Part shown: piece by piece, positions 15,889 to 22,659 of the stretch
How the letters are laid out: each line of letters begins with the position of its first letter
Position numbering within the stretch: the stretch's first letter is position 1
Source: WHSV01 sp050694055
GTDB taxonomy: Bacteria; Actinomycetota; CADDZG01; WHSQ01
Reading direction: 5' to 3'
DNA length: 25,147 bases
Assembly (NCBI GenBank): GCA_050694055.1
Contig: JBOGWX010000057.1
Location: 1-25,147 of the forward strand
Position numbers and translations under genes: made by a program
Notes under the pieces: generated by a model
What the model saw: only the letters and a program-made list of their open reading frames with translations
What the model was told of the DNA's origin: nothing
Databases searched by the model: none

Positions 15889-16760
15889 GCCGGCCGGGGG
15901 GCAAGAGAGACGCATCCCACTTCGTCGGGGTTCTCGGCTGGCCGCTCGAGCCGACGCTCTCGCCCCTCATTCATAACGTCGCCTTTCGCCAGCTCGGACT
16001 CGACTGGATCTACCTGCGCTGGCCGGTGGCCCCGCCCGATCTTCCGGATGCGATACGAGGGATGCGCGCGCTGGGGGCCGCCGGCGCGAACGTGACCATG
16101 CCCCACAAGGAGACGATCGTCGAGCACCTGGACGACCTCGGCGGCGACGCCAAAGCGATCGGCGCGGTCAACACCGTCCAGCGCTCCGGCGACCGCCTCA
16201 TCGGTCACAATACCGACGTGGTCGGCTTCGGAGAGTTCCTCGCCGGCGACGCGGGCTTCGATCCCAAGGGCAGATCGGCGCTCGTGCTGGGGGCCGGGGG
16301 CGCGGCGCGCGCGGTCGTCAAGGCACTAGCCGATCTGGGGGCCGGGGAGGTCACGGTCGCGGCGCGCCGGGATGAGGCCGGCCGAGAGGTCGCGACGCTT
16401 GCCGCGGAGAACTCGGTGGAGGCAGCGCGCCACATCGCGTGGGGCCGTGCGGCCGAGACGGTCGCCGGCGTCGACCTCGTCGTGAACGCAACGTCGATCG
16501 GCATGCGGGGCGAGACGCTGCTGAGCGACGCGGTTTTCTCCTCGCAGCAGTGCGTCGTCGATCTCGTCTATTCCCCGCCCACGACCCCCTTCATCGAGCA
16601 CGCGCGCTCCCGCGGAGCAAGCGCATGGGGCGGGCTGGGGATGCTGGTGCGCCAGGCGGCCGTCTCGTTCACCATCTGGACAGGGCAGCCGGCGCCGCTC
16701 GAGGCCATGTCGGCCGCCGCGATCCGGGGCATCGGCCACCACTCCCCCCCGGACCTCTAG
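15885..16760 (+). CDS. aroE: Shikimate 5-dehydrogenase
   Basis: This enzyme reduces 3-dehydroshikimate to shikimate with NADPH in the chorismate pathway. The 291-residue reading starts at a TTG at 15885 that overlaps the mltG stop (TTGA); no better start lies between it and the conserved GVLGWPLEPTLSPLIHN. The catalytic Lys is in NVTMPHKE, the partner Asp in GHNTDVVGF, and the nucleotide fold has LGAGGAARAVVKAL followed by VAARRDEAGRE. VNATSIGM and GLGMLVRQAAVSF are also typical. In some AroE proteins NADPH specificity comes from an NRTxxR segment; here the matching place reads AARRDEAGR. It ends the alaS-ruvX-mltG-aroE operon. Confidence 0.95.
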   Translation: MSRPGGKRDASHFVGVLGWPLEPTLSPLIHNVAFRQLGLDWIYLRWPVAPPDLPDAIRGMRALGAAGANVTMPHKETIVEHLDDLGGDAKAIGAVNTVQRSGDRLIGHNTDVVGFGEFLAGDAGFDPKGRSALVLGAGGAARAVVKALADLGAGEVTVAARRDEAGREVATLAAENSVEAARHIAWGRAAETVAGVDLVVNATSIGMRGETLLSDAVFSSQQCVVDLVYSPPTTPFIEHARSRGASAWGGLGMLVRQAAVSFTIWTGQPAPLEAMSAAAIRGIGHHSPPDL

Positions 16761-16890
16761 CGAGTGCGATGTGGCTCAATCGTTTCAAATTCTCCGTTTG
16801 CGGTTGTAGCGTGACCTCAACTCGGGCCGTTTCATGCCGATTTTCTTAGAGGCGGCCCTTACGACCATGCGGGCCCATCAGGGAGGATCA
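16761..16890 (+). promoter_or_regulatory. Probable promoter region and Shine-Dalgarno of the Roadblock-DUF4388-GTPase operon
   Basis: This 130-base gap is clearly richer in A and T than its surroundings, especially 16775-16850, which suggests the operon promoter lies here. TAGCGT (16807-16812) with TTTCAA 18 bases upstream is one weak candidate; no pair is convincing. GGGAGG (16881-16886) four bases before ATG 16891 is a strong Shine-Dalgarno and decides the start of the Roadblock gene against the longer open frame from 16834. No terminator hairpin is seen after aroE. Confidence 0.4.
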
Positions 16891-17655
16891 ATGAGCAAGG
16901 CCGAACAGCTGGCAGCCGTACTTGACGAGTTCCTAGCGGTGTCTCTCGACGTCGAGGCCGCCGCGGTGGTGAGTTCGGACGGTCTACCCATGGCCTCGGC
17001 GCTACCACCGACCGTGCAGGAAGATCGCCTCGCAGCCATGAGCGCCGCACTGCTCAGCCTCGGCGAGCGCGCGGCCGAGGGCCTCGACAAGGGCGAGCTT
17101 GCACAGGTCTACGTCGAGGGCTCGGACGGCAACGTCGTCCTCATGGCGGCGGGCCGGCACGCGGTTCTGGTGGCGATGACCGCGAAGCACGCGAAGGCGG
17201 GCCTCGTTCTGTTCGAGATGCGCAGCAGCGCGCGCCGCGTCGAGCAGGTGCTCGAGGAGCCTTACGGTTTGGACCCAAGCCCCGCGCGCGGTCGCCACGA
17301 GGCAGTTGCGAGTCACCGCGTGGACCCCACACCGGATCCTCCCGCGCAGCCGAGCCCCTATACGGCCCCCGAGCCGGGAGCGCCCCGGCCGGCCTGGGAG
17401 GAGCAGCCGGTCCAGACCACGCCTGAGTGGGAGGCGCAGCCCGCCGCCCAGCAGCCCGAGCAGCCCGAGTGGGCCGAGAGCTCCGAAGGCGCCGAGCAGT
17501 GGGGCGAACGCCAGTCACAGGAGCCCCAGAATCAGGAGCCCCAGACCCAGGAGGGCTCCGATCAGTGGGCTCAGCAGCAGCACGAGCAGGCGCAGCAAGA
17601 CGAACCACCCAAGCAGTGGGACGAGGACGAGAACTCGTCCTTGAAGTCCTGGTAG
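16891..17655 (+). CDS. Roadblock/LC7-domain protein with long Gln/Glu/Pro/Trp-rich tail
   Basis: The protein has 254 residues. The first 110 or so form a Roadblock/LC7 fold: LAAVLDEFLAVSLDVEAAAVVSSDGLPMASALP, read across two short motifs, then LSLGERAAEGLDKGELAQVY and VLVAMTAKHAKAGLVLFEMR. Bacterial relatives such as MglB and CvnB regulate small GTPases as dimers. The remaining 140 residues or so are low-complexity, with many EQPEW, QEPQ and QWxx pieces and no Cys, and are probably disordered. Most Roadblock proteins are only 120-150 residues, so this tail is an unusual extension and may be an interaction arm. The DUF4388 gene follows after 27 bases and the GTPase gene after that, suggesting a common complex. 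Confidence 0.9.
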   Translation: MSKAEQLAAVLDEFLAVSLDVEAAAVVSSDGLPMASALPPTVQEDRLAAMSAALLSLGERAAEGLDKGELAQVYVEGSDGNVVLMAAGRHAVLVAMTAKHAKAGLVLFEMRSSARRVEQVLEEPYGLDPSPARGRHEAVASHRVDPTPDPPAQPSPYTAPEPGAPRPAWEEQPVQTTPEWEAQPAAQQPEQPEWAESSEGAEQWGERQSQEPQNQEPQTQEGSDQWAQQQHEQAQQDEPPKQWDEDENSSLKSW

Positions 17656-17682
17656 CCGGGGCAAGAGGGGACGGGGAGCTAG

Positions 17683-18909
17683 GTGCTCAAGGGCACACTC
17701 GACGACTTCATTCTGCCGGATGTCTTCCGGCTGGCCTCGCATGCAGGGAAGACGGGGCGGCTGGAGGTCGAGCGACGCAACGGTAGCGGGCGGGTCTACT
17801 TCCGCGACGGCGACGTCTACTTCGCCGAGTCGACCAAGTCCAAGGAGCCGCTGGGACGCAAGCTGGTGCGATCGGGCTGGATCACCGAGAAACAGCTGGA
17901 ACGCGCGATCGAGGCGCACGAGGAAACCGGTGAGCGACTGGGAGAGATCCTCGTCAATCACGGGATCGTCGAGGAAAGCCAGGTCGAATGGGCGGTCCGC
18001 AGTCAGATCGAAGACGCTGTGTTCGATCTCTTGCGCTGGGACCTGGGGGCCTTCGTCTGGGAGCCCGACGTCGAGATCGAGGCCGAGATACCACTGACGG
18101 TCACGGTCGAGAACCTGATCATCGAGGCCTCGCGCCGGCTCGATGAGATCTCTCAGATCAGGCGCAAGATCCCCTCCCCCGAAGTGGTGCTGGTAATGGC
18201 GCCGCGTCCTCCCGATGGGGCGCATCAGATCAACATCACGGCCGAGGAATGGCAGGTCCTGGTCCTCGTGAACGGACACCGTACCGTGGCCGATATCGCC
18301 ACCTTCACGGGCGTCGAGGCCTACCAGACGACCCGCTTGCTCTTCGGCTTGATGAACGCGGGGCTGATCGAGATAACGAAAGGGACGCCGGAGGCCCCGG
18401 AAGAGACACGCCGGGGCAGGCACTCGCACACCGAGCGGTGGGACGAGGACGACGATCCCGTAAGCAACGTCGTCGAGTTGCAACCGGAAAAGAACCTCGA
18501 GCCCGAGACGGCGAGTGCTCCGCCCGCGCCCCCGGCTCCACACGCGGGGCCCCAGGCCGAGTCTCCCGTGGACGAGGAGATCGACGAACAGCAGCCGGCT
18601 CCGGAGCGGCCCGCCGCCCAATCCCAGGCAGGAGAGGGAGAGACCGAGGAGCGAGGGCCGCTCCCGCCGCCGGCACCGGTACGGTCTTCAGGCCGTTCTT
18701 CAGGCCCCAGGGTCGACCGCTCCGCGGTGGTGCGCGAGCTCGCCGGGTTGTTCAGCGACGGGCTGAGAAACCGGCCCAAGGCCGTGCCCTCCGGTGGGGC
18801 CGGTGAGAAGACGGATTCCGCTCCCCCCCAGAAGCGGCGGGTCGAAGACGACGACCAGGTTGATCGGAAACTGATCGGACGCATGATCGACGGCGTGAAG
18901 GGGTTGTGA
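17683..18909 (+). CDS. DUF4388 protein with embedded MshEN-like (c-di-GMP-binding-type) motif
   Basis: The protein has 408 residues from a GTG with GGGGAG five bases upstream. Residues 1-52 are a DUF4388/PATAN-like start (LKGTLDDFILPDVFRLASHA, then GRVYFRDGDVYFAES). Residues 56-108 hold two 24-residue MshEN-type units with a 5-residue spacer. Unit 1 begins PLGRKLVRSGWITEKQL; unit 2 begins RLGEILVNHGIVEESQ and ends in Gln108, keeping the canonical RLG and Gln. A winged-helix-like part lies at about 186-235 (VNGHRTVADIATFTGVEAYQ). A Pro/Glu-rich linker then leads to VDRSAVVRELAGLF (344-357) and a basic/acidic C-terminus. It lies between the Roadblock and GTPase genes and probably works as a scaffold with them. 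Ligand binding is inferred from motif layout only. Confidence 0.87.
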   Translation: MLKGTLDDFILPDVFRLASHAGKTGRLEVERRNGSGRVYFRDGDVYFAESTKSKEPLGRKLVRSGWITEKQLERAIEAHEETGERLGEILVNHGIVEESQVEWAVRSQIEDAVFDLLRWDLGAFVWEPDVEIEAEIPLTVTVENLIIEASRRLDEISQIRRKIPSPEVVLVMAPRPPDGAHQINITAEEWQVLVLVNGHRTVADIATFTGVEAYQTTRLLFGLMNAGLIEITKGTPEAPEETRRGRHSHTERWDEDDDPVSNVVELQPEKNLEPETASAPPAPPAPHAGPQAESPVDEEIDEQQPAPERPAAQSQAGEGETEERGPLPPPAPVRSSGRSSGPRVDRSAVVRELAGLFSDGLRNRPKAVPSGGAGEKTDSAPPQKRRVEDDDQVDRKLIGRMIDGVKGL

Positions 18910-18910
18910 C

Positions 18911-19510
18911 GTGAGCCGCGCACCTAAGGCGAGAGCTCACCGGTCGTCCGCGCTGAGACCGCTCAAGATCGTAGTGACCGGACCGTTCGCCGCCGGCAAG
19001 ACGACCCTCATCGAGACCATCAGCGAGGTCGCCATCGTCGCGACGGAACGAGATGTCAGCGAGCATGCGCCCGAGATGGGCAAGTCTCGGACGACCGTGG
19101 CGATGGACTTCGGCCGGCTTTCCTTCGGAGAGGACTGCTCGTTGTTCCTGTTCGGCACGCCGGGGCAGCGCCGCTTCGAGATGATGTGGGAGATCCTCTC
19201 TGAGGGAATGATCGGCTTCATCCTTCTCGTGCATGCGGCGGAACCCCGGTCGCTCGAGGAGGCGGCGCATATCTTCGAGCAGTTCAAGCGCTACGCGGAC
19301 GTGCCCTACCTCATCGGAGTGACTCACGGCGATCTCGTCGAGTCTCGGACCGAGACTCTCGCCGAGGCCGTTAGGGAGCGACTGGATCTTCCACCCGAGG
19401 TAAAGGTCGTCGGCTGTGACCCGCGACGCAAGGAAGATGTGAAGGAGCTGATGCTGGCGATCCTGTACGAGGTTCACCAGCGGATCGAAGCCAAGCAGGT
19501 GGCCGGATGA
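18911..19510 (+). CDS. Small Ras-like GTPase of the MglA/CvnD type
   Basis: The 199-residue protein starts at a GTG one base after the DUF4388 stop codon. G1 (P-loop) is GPFAAGKTT (24-32), G2 lies around Thr61-Thr62 in KSRTTVAMDFG, and G3 reads LFLFGTPGQRRF, with Gly82 where classical GTPases have Asp. The base-recognition motif G4 reads THGD (138-141) instead of NKxD. Such changes are common in the COG2229 / conservon GTPase group. A basic N-terminal tail (RAPKARAHRSS) precedes the fold. In Myxococcus and Thermus, MglA with its Roadblock partner MglB sets cell polarity for pili, and here the gene lies in the same operon as a Roadblock gene and close to pilB. Activity as a GTPase is likely but nucleotide choice is uncertain. 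Confidence 0.9.
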   Translation: MSRAPKARAHRSSALRPLKIVVTGPFAAGKTTLIETISEVAIVATERDVSEHAPEMGKSRTTVAMDFGRLSFGEDCSLFLFGTPGQRRFEMMWEILSEGMIGFILLVHAAEPRSLEEAAHIFEQFKRYADVPYLIGVTHGDLVESRTETLAEAVRERLDLPPEVKVVGCDPRRKEDVKELMLAILYEVHQRIEAKQVAG

Positions 19511-19860
19511 CCACGACGTCACGACTCTTGCCACGAAGGCGACGCGGTCTCTGGAGCCTCGTGAGCAGGCTGTTGGGCCACCCCAAGGGGCGACACGCGG
19601 CCGGACCGCCACCGCCGCCGCGGCGACTCGCCTCACCGCGGGCGTCCGCGCGCCCGGCCGGGGAGACGGCCTCTGACGAGCCTGTAACGGAGAGCAATGC
19701 TCCCGTTGCCGGTGCGTCCGAGTCCTCTCTGTCTCCCCACGCGGCGCTACGGCTGATCTTCGGCGACGGGAGCGCCGCTTCGTGGCCGCCGGGTTCTCCG
19801 GAGGAGCGCACCGCGCACCATCTCGCTCGCGGGGTTCTCGAGGCCGCGCGGCGCCGCTGA
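19507..19860 (+). CDS. Small Pro/Ala/Arg-rich protein of unknown function
   Basis: This 117-residue protein has an ATG that overlaps the TGA of the GTPase gene (ATGA, 19507-19510), strong evidence that it is translated and coupled. The N-terminal 35 residues are very basic (LLPRRRRG, HPKGRH) and run into a polyproline stretch. The middle is low-complexity. The last 40 residues are the most protein-like: SPHAALRLIFGDGSAASWPP and then EERTAHHLARGVLEAARRR, a likely amphipathic helix pair. No membrane segment and no known domain are seen. Its place at the end of the Roadblock-DUF4388-GTPase operon suggests a small partner of the GTPase. Confidence 0.6.
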   Translation: MTTTSRLLPRRRRGLWSLVSRLLGHPKGRHAAGPPPPPRRLASPRASARPAGETASDEPVTESNAPVAGASESSLSPHAALRLIFGDGSAASWPPGSPEERTAHHLARGVLEAARRR

Positions 19861-19895
19861 GGAAAGCGTCGTCCCCTTCACAAACCGCTCTCCCG

Positions 19896-19907
19896 CGACT
19901 TTAGTCG
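19896..19907. promoter_or_regulatory. Short inverted repeat in the pilB upstream region
   Basis: CGACT-TT-AGTCG (5-base arms) lies in the 120-base gap between the small protein and pilB. The gap is the likely pilB promoter region: GATAAA at 19922-19927 is a possible -10 box, but no matching -35 is clear. GGGG (19973-19976) four bases before the pilB ATG is a weak Shine-Dalgarno. The repeat may be an operator or chance. A c-di-GMP-I riboswitch was looked for here and not found. Confidence 0.25.
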
Positions 19908-19980
19908 TGCCCCCGAGCGCCGATAAATCCTCTAGCAAGAAAGGGTCTTGGCGACCGTGATCTTCGACACTTAGGGGCCA

Positions 19981-21681
19981 ATGAGCGTGAGCACTCAGGT
20001 ACGCGCGGGAGGTCAGCTGGATCAGCTGCTTCTCACTCGCGGCCTGCTCAGCGAAGAACAGCTCCAGGAGGCTCGGGACACCGCGCACCAGCGTGGTCGG
20101 TCGCTCGGCCGGGTGCTGATCGAGCTGGGCTACGTCACCGAGGCCGGACTCGTTGCCATCCTGGCAGAGCAGCTGGGACTCGAGTTCATCGACCTCGCGG
20201 AGGCTTCACTCGACGCCTCGGCGGTCGCGCTGGTACCCGAGGCCACCGCTCGTCGCCACTCCTGCATCCCGGTTCGCTTCGAGGAGGACAAGCTCATCCT
20301 CGCGATGGCGGATCCGGCAAACGTGGTCGCGGTCGACGACATCAGGGCGCTGACCAAGCGGGACGTGAGCACCGTGGTGGCGACCAAGGTCGATGTCCAG
20401 GGCGCCATCAATCGCTGCTACCGGCTCGACTCCGCGGCCGAGAGCCTGGCCGAAGAGGCGGCCGCAGCCCAGGACGCCGAGCAGAAGTCACTGGAGGAGG
20501 CGGTCGGGTCCGCGGGGGCCGAGGACGCTCCGATCATCAAGCTCGTCAACCTGTTGATCACGCAGGCGGTCAACGACCGCGCCTCCGACATCCACATCGA
20601 GCCGCAGGAACGTGAAGTGCTCGTGCGCTACCGAGTCGACGGTGTGCTGCACGAGGTCATGCGGCCTCCGAAGTCGGTACAGGCGGGCATGACCAGCCGT
20701 CTCAAGATCATGGCAGACGTCAACATCGCGGAGCGCCGCATCCCGCAGGATGGACGGATCAGTCTCACGGTTCAGGGCAAGGCGATCGACATTCGCCTGG
20801 CCACTCTCCCCACCGTTCACGGCGAGAAGATCGTGATGCGCATCCTGGACAAATCTAGTGTCCTGCTCAAGTTGTCGGACCTCGGCTTCCTCGCCGGTAC
20901 CTACGAGCGCTTCGAGAAGAGCTTCGTCAAGCCCTATGGCGAGATCCTGGTGACCGGCCCGACCGGTTCGGGAAAGTCGACCACGCTCTACGCGACGCTG
21001 AACATCCTCAACAAACCCGATCGCAACATCATCACCGTCGAGGACCCGGTCGAGTACCGGCTGCCGGGAGTGAACCAGGTGCAGACGCACCCCAAGGCCG
21101 GACTGACCTTCGCCTCGGCTCTGCGGTCGATTCTGCGAAGCGATCCAGACATCGTGCTGATCGGTGAGATCCGTGACCGAGAGACCGCGCAGATCTCGAC
21201 CGAAGCGGCACTCACCGGACACCTGGTGCTCTCTACGCTGCACACGAACGACGCCCCCAGTGCCTTGACTCGCCTGGTGGAGATGGGCATCGAGCCCTAC
21301 CTGGTGTCTTCGGCGCTCGACTGCATCCTCGCTCAGCGACTGGCCCGCAAGCTCTGCGAGAAGTGCAAGGAGCCCTACGTTCCGACCGAGGAGGAACTGC
21401 ATTCGTCCTCCTTTCCGCTGAAGGGAGACGAGCCGCCCAAGCTCTTCCAAGCGGTCGGCTGCACCGCCTGCAGCGGAACCGGTTACAAGGGCCGGATGGC
21501 GCTTCATGAGGTCATGCCGGTGACCGAGGAGCTCGAGAAGCTCACCGTCGAAGGGGCCTCGAGTGAAGTCATGAAGAAGGTCGCAATCGAGCAGGACATG
21601 CTGACGCTCCGCGAGGACGGGATGGAGAAGGTGCGTATGGGCCAGACCTCGATCCAGGAGATTCTCCGAGTCGTCGTCTGA
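19981..21681 (+). CDS. pilB: Type IV pilus assembly ATPase PilB (GspE family)
   Basis: This 566-residue hexameric ATPase powers pilus extension from the cytoplasmic face. Residues 12-64 form the MshEN domain in the 24+5+24 layout. The second unit, SLGRVLIELGYVTEAGLVAI and LAEQ, keeps LG, Gly50 and Gln64 but has Ser for the first Arg; the first unit is more degenerate. The ATPase domain has an Asp box around SDIHIEPQE (202-210), Walker A GPTGSGKST (326-334), Walker B DPDIVLIGEIRDRETAQ (388-404), and a His box TLHTNDAPSALTRL. Zinc-binding Cys pairs are at 459/462 and 494/497 (CEKC, CTAC). The zinc motif and MshEN domain separate PilB from PilT. No pilT, pilC or pilin gene follows in the window. 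Confidence 0.95.
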   Translation: MSVSTQVRAGGQLDQLLLTRGLLSEEQLQEARDTAHQRGRSLGRVLIELGYVTEAGLVAILAEQLGLEFIDLAEASLDASAVALVPEATARRHSCIPVRFEEDKLILAMADPANVVAVDDIRALTKRDVSTVVATKVDVQGAINRCYRLDSAAESLAEEAAAAQDAEQKSLEEAVGSAGAEDAPIIKLVNLLITQAVNDRASDIHIEPQEREVLVRYRVDGVLHEVMRPPKSVQAGMTSRLKIMADVNIAERRIPQDGRISLTVQGKAIDIRLATLPTVHGEKIVMRILDKSSVLLKLSDLGFLAGTYERFEKSFVKPYGEILVTGPTGSGKSTTLYATLNILNKPDRNIITVEDPVEYRLPGVNQVQTHPKAGLTFASALRSILRSDPDIVLIGEIRDRETAQISTEAALTGHLVLSTLHTNDAPSALTRLVEMGIEPYLVSSALDCILAQRLARKLCEKCKEPYVPTEEELHSSSFPLKGDEPPKLFQAVGCTACSGTGYKGRMALHEVMPVTEELEKLTVEGASSEVMKKVAIEQDMLTLREDGMEKVRMGQTSIQEILRVVV

Positions 21682-21717
21682 GCTGCGGGGGCAAAGCCCG
21701 GCACAGTTCCCTGCAGC
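21682..21717 (+). terminator. Stem-loop after pilB, possible terminator
   Basis: GCTGCGGGG (21682-21690) pairs with CCCTGCAGC (21709-21717) with one mismatch, directly after the pilB stop; a smaller GGGC-AAA-GCCC hairpin (21689-21699) competes with it. No T-run follows, so intrinsic termination would be weak. It may still separate pilB from the next gene, which seems to have its own -10 box five bases further on. Confidence 0.35.
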
Positions 21718-21721
21718 CGTG

Positions 21722-21735
21722 CATAATCGGCCCAC
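21722..21735 (+). promoter_or_regulatory. Possible -10 box of the OpuAC-like gene
   Basis: CATAAT (21722-21727) differs from TATAAT by one base and ends eight bases before the ATG at 21736. Transcription would start at or just before the start codon, again suggesting a leaderless or nearly leaderless message. No Shine-Dalgarno is present in the short gap. The -35 box is not recognisable. Confidence 0.4.
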
Positions 21736-22659
21736 ATGTGGCGCGGCGCACGCAAGCGACATAGGGCGGTGGGCTGGGCGTTAAGGGCGCTCGCAACCGC
21801 GCTCGCCTTGTTACTCGGCGGCGGCTGCGCGTTCGCGGGGGGCAGGGGTTCCACGCAGATCACGATCGGGGCGGTGACCTTCTCCGAAAACCAGATCGTG
21901 GCCGAGATGTACGCGCAGGTCTTAGAGGATGCCGGATTCGAGGTGGACCGGCGATTCAACTTCCAAAATCGCGAGGCGCTGCAACCTGCAATGCGCTCGG
22001 GGTCGATCGATCTCTCTCCGGAGTATCTCGCGTCCCTTCTGTCGGCGCTCGATCCTCAGGCCGAACCGTCGTCGAACCCCGACGACAACGTGGCGAAGTT
22101 GGAGCCACGGCTGGAGGGAGACGGCCTCACGCTCTTGCGTCCGTCACAGGCAAACAACACGAACGCTCTCGTGGTGGACTCGGAGACCGCGAACAGGCTC
22201 GACCTGGCAAAGGTCAGCGACCTCGAACCGGTTGCGTCGAGGCTGACCTTTGGGGGCCCGCCGGAATGTCCCCAGCGGCGCTTCTGCTTACAGGGCCTGC
22301 GAGAGGTGTACGGTCTGCGATTCAAGAAATTCCAACCCTTGGACGCGGGAGGCCCCCTCACGACCGCGGCATTGAGCAGCGACACGGTCGACGTCGCCCT
22401 GCTGTTCACCACCTCGGGGATCATCGCCGAGCGCGGATGGGTTCTGCTGGAGGACGATCGGGGACTTCAGGCCGCCGACAACATCACGCCTCTCATCCGT
22501 AGCGATGCTCTTACGGATGAGCTCGCGCAGCTCATCGACTCCGTAAGCGCCAGATTGACCATCGAGACGATGACGTCGCTGAACGCGCGCGTCGAGGTCC
22601 GCAACGAGAACTTTCCTGCCGTGGCGAGCGACTTCCTGGAGGATGAGGACCTGATCTAG
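21736..22659 (+). CDS. OpuAC/ProX-type substrate-binding lipoprotein of an osmoprotectant (glycine betaine/choline) ABC transporter
   Basis: This 307-residue protein has a basic N-terminus, a hydrophobic stretch (about 13-30) and Cys31 in LLLGGGC, a relaxed lipobox with Gly where Leu is usual at -3. The mature part starts with ITIGAVTFSENQIVAEMYAQ and VLEDAGFEVDRR, then LQPAMRSGSIDLSPEYLASL, the usual beginning of OpuAC/QAT-type binding proteins. Later come TTAALSSDTVDVALLFTTSG and NITPLIRSDALTDEL. Such proteins hand betaine, choline or carnitine to a permease-ATPase complex, but no such genes are in the window, so this is an orphan here. The ligand cannot be fixed. Its stop overlaps that of the convergent kinase gene in a CTAG. 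Confidence 0.88.
   Translation: MWRGARKRHRAVGWALRALATALALLLGGGCAFAGGRGSTQITIGAVTFSENQIVAEMYAQVLEDAGFEVDRRFNFQNREALQPAMRSGSIDLSPEYLASLLSALDPQAEPSSNPDDNVAKLEPRLEGDGLTLLRPSQANNTNALVVDSETANRLDLAKVSDLEPVASRLTFGGPPECPQRRFCLQGLREVYGLRFKKFQPLDAGGPLTTAALSSDTVDVALLFTTSGIIAERGWVLLEDDRGLQAADNITPLIRSDALTDELAQLIDSVSARLTIETMTSLNARVEVRNENFPAVASDFLEDEDLI

Noticed and set aside
16834..16890. Longer Roadblock reading frame from 16834
   Set aside because: The strong GGGAGG at 16881-16886 is correctly spaced only for ATG 16891, and the extra residues are not part of a Roadblock fold.
19861..19980. c-di-GMP-I riboswitch upstream of pilB
   Set aside because: The conserved GGCAAAC and GACGCAAAGCC blocks in the correct order are absent; only a 5-base-arm inverted repeat is seen.
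21686..21717. GGGCAAAGCCC after pilB as part of a GEMM-type riboswitch
   Set aside because: It resembles the GCAAAGCC block by chance; the remaining conserved half would lie inside pilB and is not present. A simple stem-loop explains it.
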